Source: Vibrio mediterranei (GTDB lineage Bacteria; Pseudomonadota; Gammaproteobacteria; Enterobacterales; Vibrionaceae). Taken from it: a DNA stretch of 64,000 bases. Location: NCBI RefSeq assembly GCF_900088415.1, contig NZ_FLLQ01000003.1, forward strand, positions 248,001 to 312,000, given 5' to 3'. Below, piece by piece: positions 63,345-64,000 of this stretch (the stretch's first letter is position 1; each line of letters starts with the position of its first letter). The position numbers and the translations under genes are program-made. A model generated the notes under the pieces. That model was not told the origin of the DNA. It saw only the letters and a program-made list of their open reading frames with translations, and ran no database searches.

Positions 63345-64000
63345 ATGTCTCAGGGATATATCCAGTTTCCTAATATCGACCCAGTTCTTGTTGAATTAGG
63401 TCCCATTTCTATTCGTTGGTACGGCTTGATGTATCTTGTCGGCTTTGCATTCGCGATGTGGTTAGCTAATCGTAGAGCCGACAAGCCAAACTCAGGATGG
63501 ACGCGCGAGCAAGTGTCAGATCTGTTGTTTGCAGGTTTCTTAGGGGTGGTGCTAGGCGGCCGCATAGGATACGTCCTATTTTATGGTTTTGATGAACTGC
63601 TACGTGACCCGCTCTACTTGTTCAAAGTATGGACCGGCGGTATGTCGTTCCATGGTGGGTTGTTAGGTGTCATTACCGCGATGTTCTGGTATGGCAGAAA
63701 GAACGGACGCACGTTTTTTAATGTCGCAGACTTCATCGCGCCTCTTGTTCCTTTTGGTTTAGGTATGGGGCGTCTAGGTAACTTTATGAACAGTGAACTT
63801 TGGGGACGAGTGACTGATGTGCCATGGGCGATCATCTTCCCTAATGGCGGACCTTTACCACGTCACCCGTCTCAACTGTACGAATTTGCCTTAGAAGGTG
63901 TTGTACTGTTCTTAATTTTGAATTGGTTTATCAAGAAACCTCGCCCAGAAGGGGCTGTGTCAGGTTTATTCCTTCTTGGTTATGGTACATTTAGATTCTT
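63345..64000 (+). CDS. lgt: Prolipoprotein diacylglyceryl transferase (3' end outside the window)
   Basis: The first 218 residues of Lgt are visible; the gene runs off the right edge. Lgt moves diacylglycerol from phosphatidylglycerol to the lipobox Cys of prelipoproteins, the first step of lipoprotein maturation. Membrane helices alternate with conserved blocks: [21 protein letters not shown], the catalytic-His loop MSFHGGLLG, and the Lgt signature [14 protein letters not shown]. The ATG is at 63345. Gene order ptsP-(TauE)-lgt is that of V. cholerae and E. coli, where thyA would follow. Confidence 0.95.
   Translation, partial: MSQGYIQFPNIDPVLVELGPISIRWYGLMYLVGFAFAMWLANRRADKPNSGWTREQVSDLLFAGFLGVVLGGRIGYVLFYGFDELLRDPLYLFKVWTGGMSFHGGLLGVITAMFWYGRKNGRTFFNVADFIAPLVPFGLGMGRLGNFMNSELWGRVTDVPWAIIFPNGGPLPRHPSQLYEFALEGVVLFLILNWFIKKPRPEGAVSGLFLLGYGTFRF

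Overview
The window is chromosomal DNA from a gammaproteobacterium, almost certainly a Vibrio. The protein sequences and several gene neighbourhoods match what I know of Vibrio: leuABCD with leuO and an MJ1255/VC2487-type glycosyltransferase nearby, the six-gene TtpC-type TonB system, lysS followed by vpsR, and the tas-mutH-rppH-ptsP-lgt block. I saw no rRNA, tRNA, insertion sequence, prophage or CRISPR array. The species cannot be fixed from this window alone.

Layout. Bases 1-1.9 kb hold the end of djlA and two DUF proteins. From 2.0 to 7.1 kb, on the minus strand, lies the leucine operon leuABCD, with a previously untracked leader peptide gene (leuL), an attenuator and a promoter. From 7.2 to 12.3 kb is a TetR-regulated RND efflux pair. 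A PAP2 phosphatase and a glycosyltransferase follow, then leuO behind about 470 bp of AT-rich DNA. From 15.7 to 23.8 kb are housekeeping genes: an acyl-CoA ligase, an M23 endopeptidase, tyrS, grcA behind two FNR-like sites, nfo, ung and a hemerythrin protein. From 23.8 to 33.0 kb is an iron-uptake region: the DUF3450-TtpC-ExbB-ExbD-TonB-TPR operon, a siderophore receptor with an FhuF-like reductase, and an AraC regulator. Two Fur-box-like palindromes sit in front of the two transport operons.

From 33.2 to 48.7 kb are a sodium:amino-acid symporter, yaaA, srmB, trmN6, brnQ and fldB, then the xerD-dsbC-recJ-prfB-lysS series and vpsR. prfB carries the classical programmed +1 frameshift. From 48.8 to 56.1 kb is an accessory sugar locus lying between vpsR and tas. 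It has a PTS EIIBC, a GH38 mannosylglycerate hydrolase (MngB-like), a GH13_18 sugar phosphorylase, a membrane-anchored EIIA and a divergent RpiR regulator. It probably takes up mannosylglycerate, glucosylglycerate or related compatible solutes. From 56.4 to 64 kb are two small basic or hypothetical proteins, tas, a DUF6482 protein, mutH, rppH, ptsP, a TauE-type exporter and the start of lgt.

The two observations I rate highest are these. First, a dense cluster of DnaA boxes and GATC sites lies in the divergent mutH-rppH spacer, the same position as the E. coli DARS2 DnaA-reactivating site. Second, an uncompensated single-base frameshift in ptsP separates its GAF domain from its catalytic domains. 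The glycosylglycerate locus, which pairs a hydrolase and a phosphorylase behind one PTS, is the best candidate for new metabolism.
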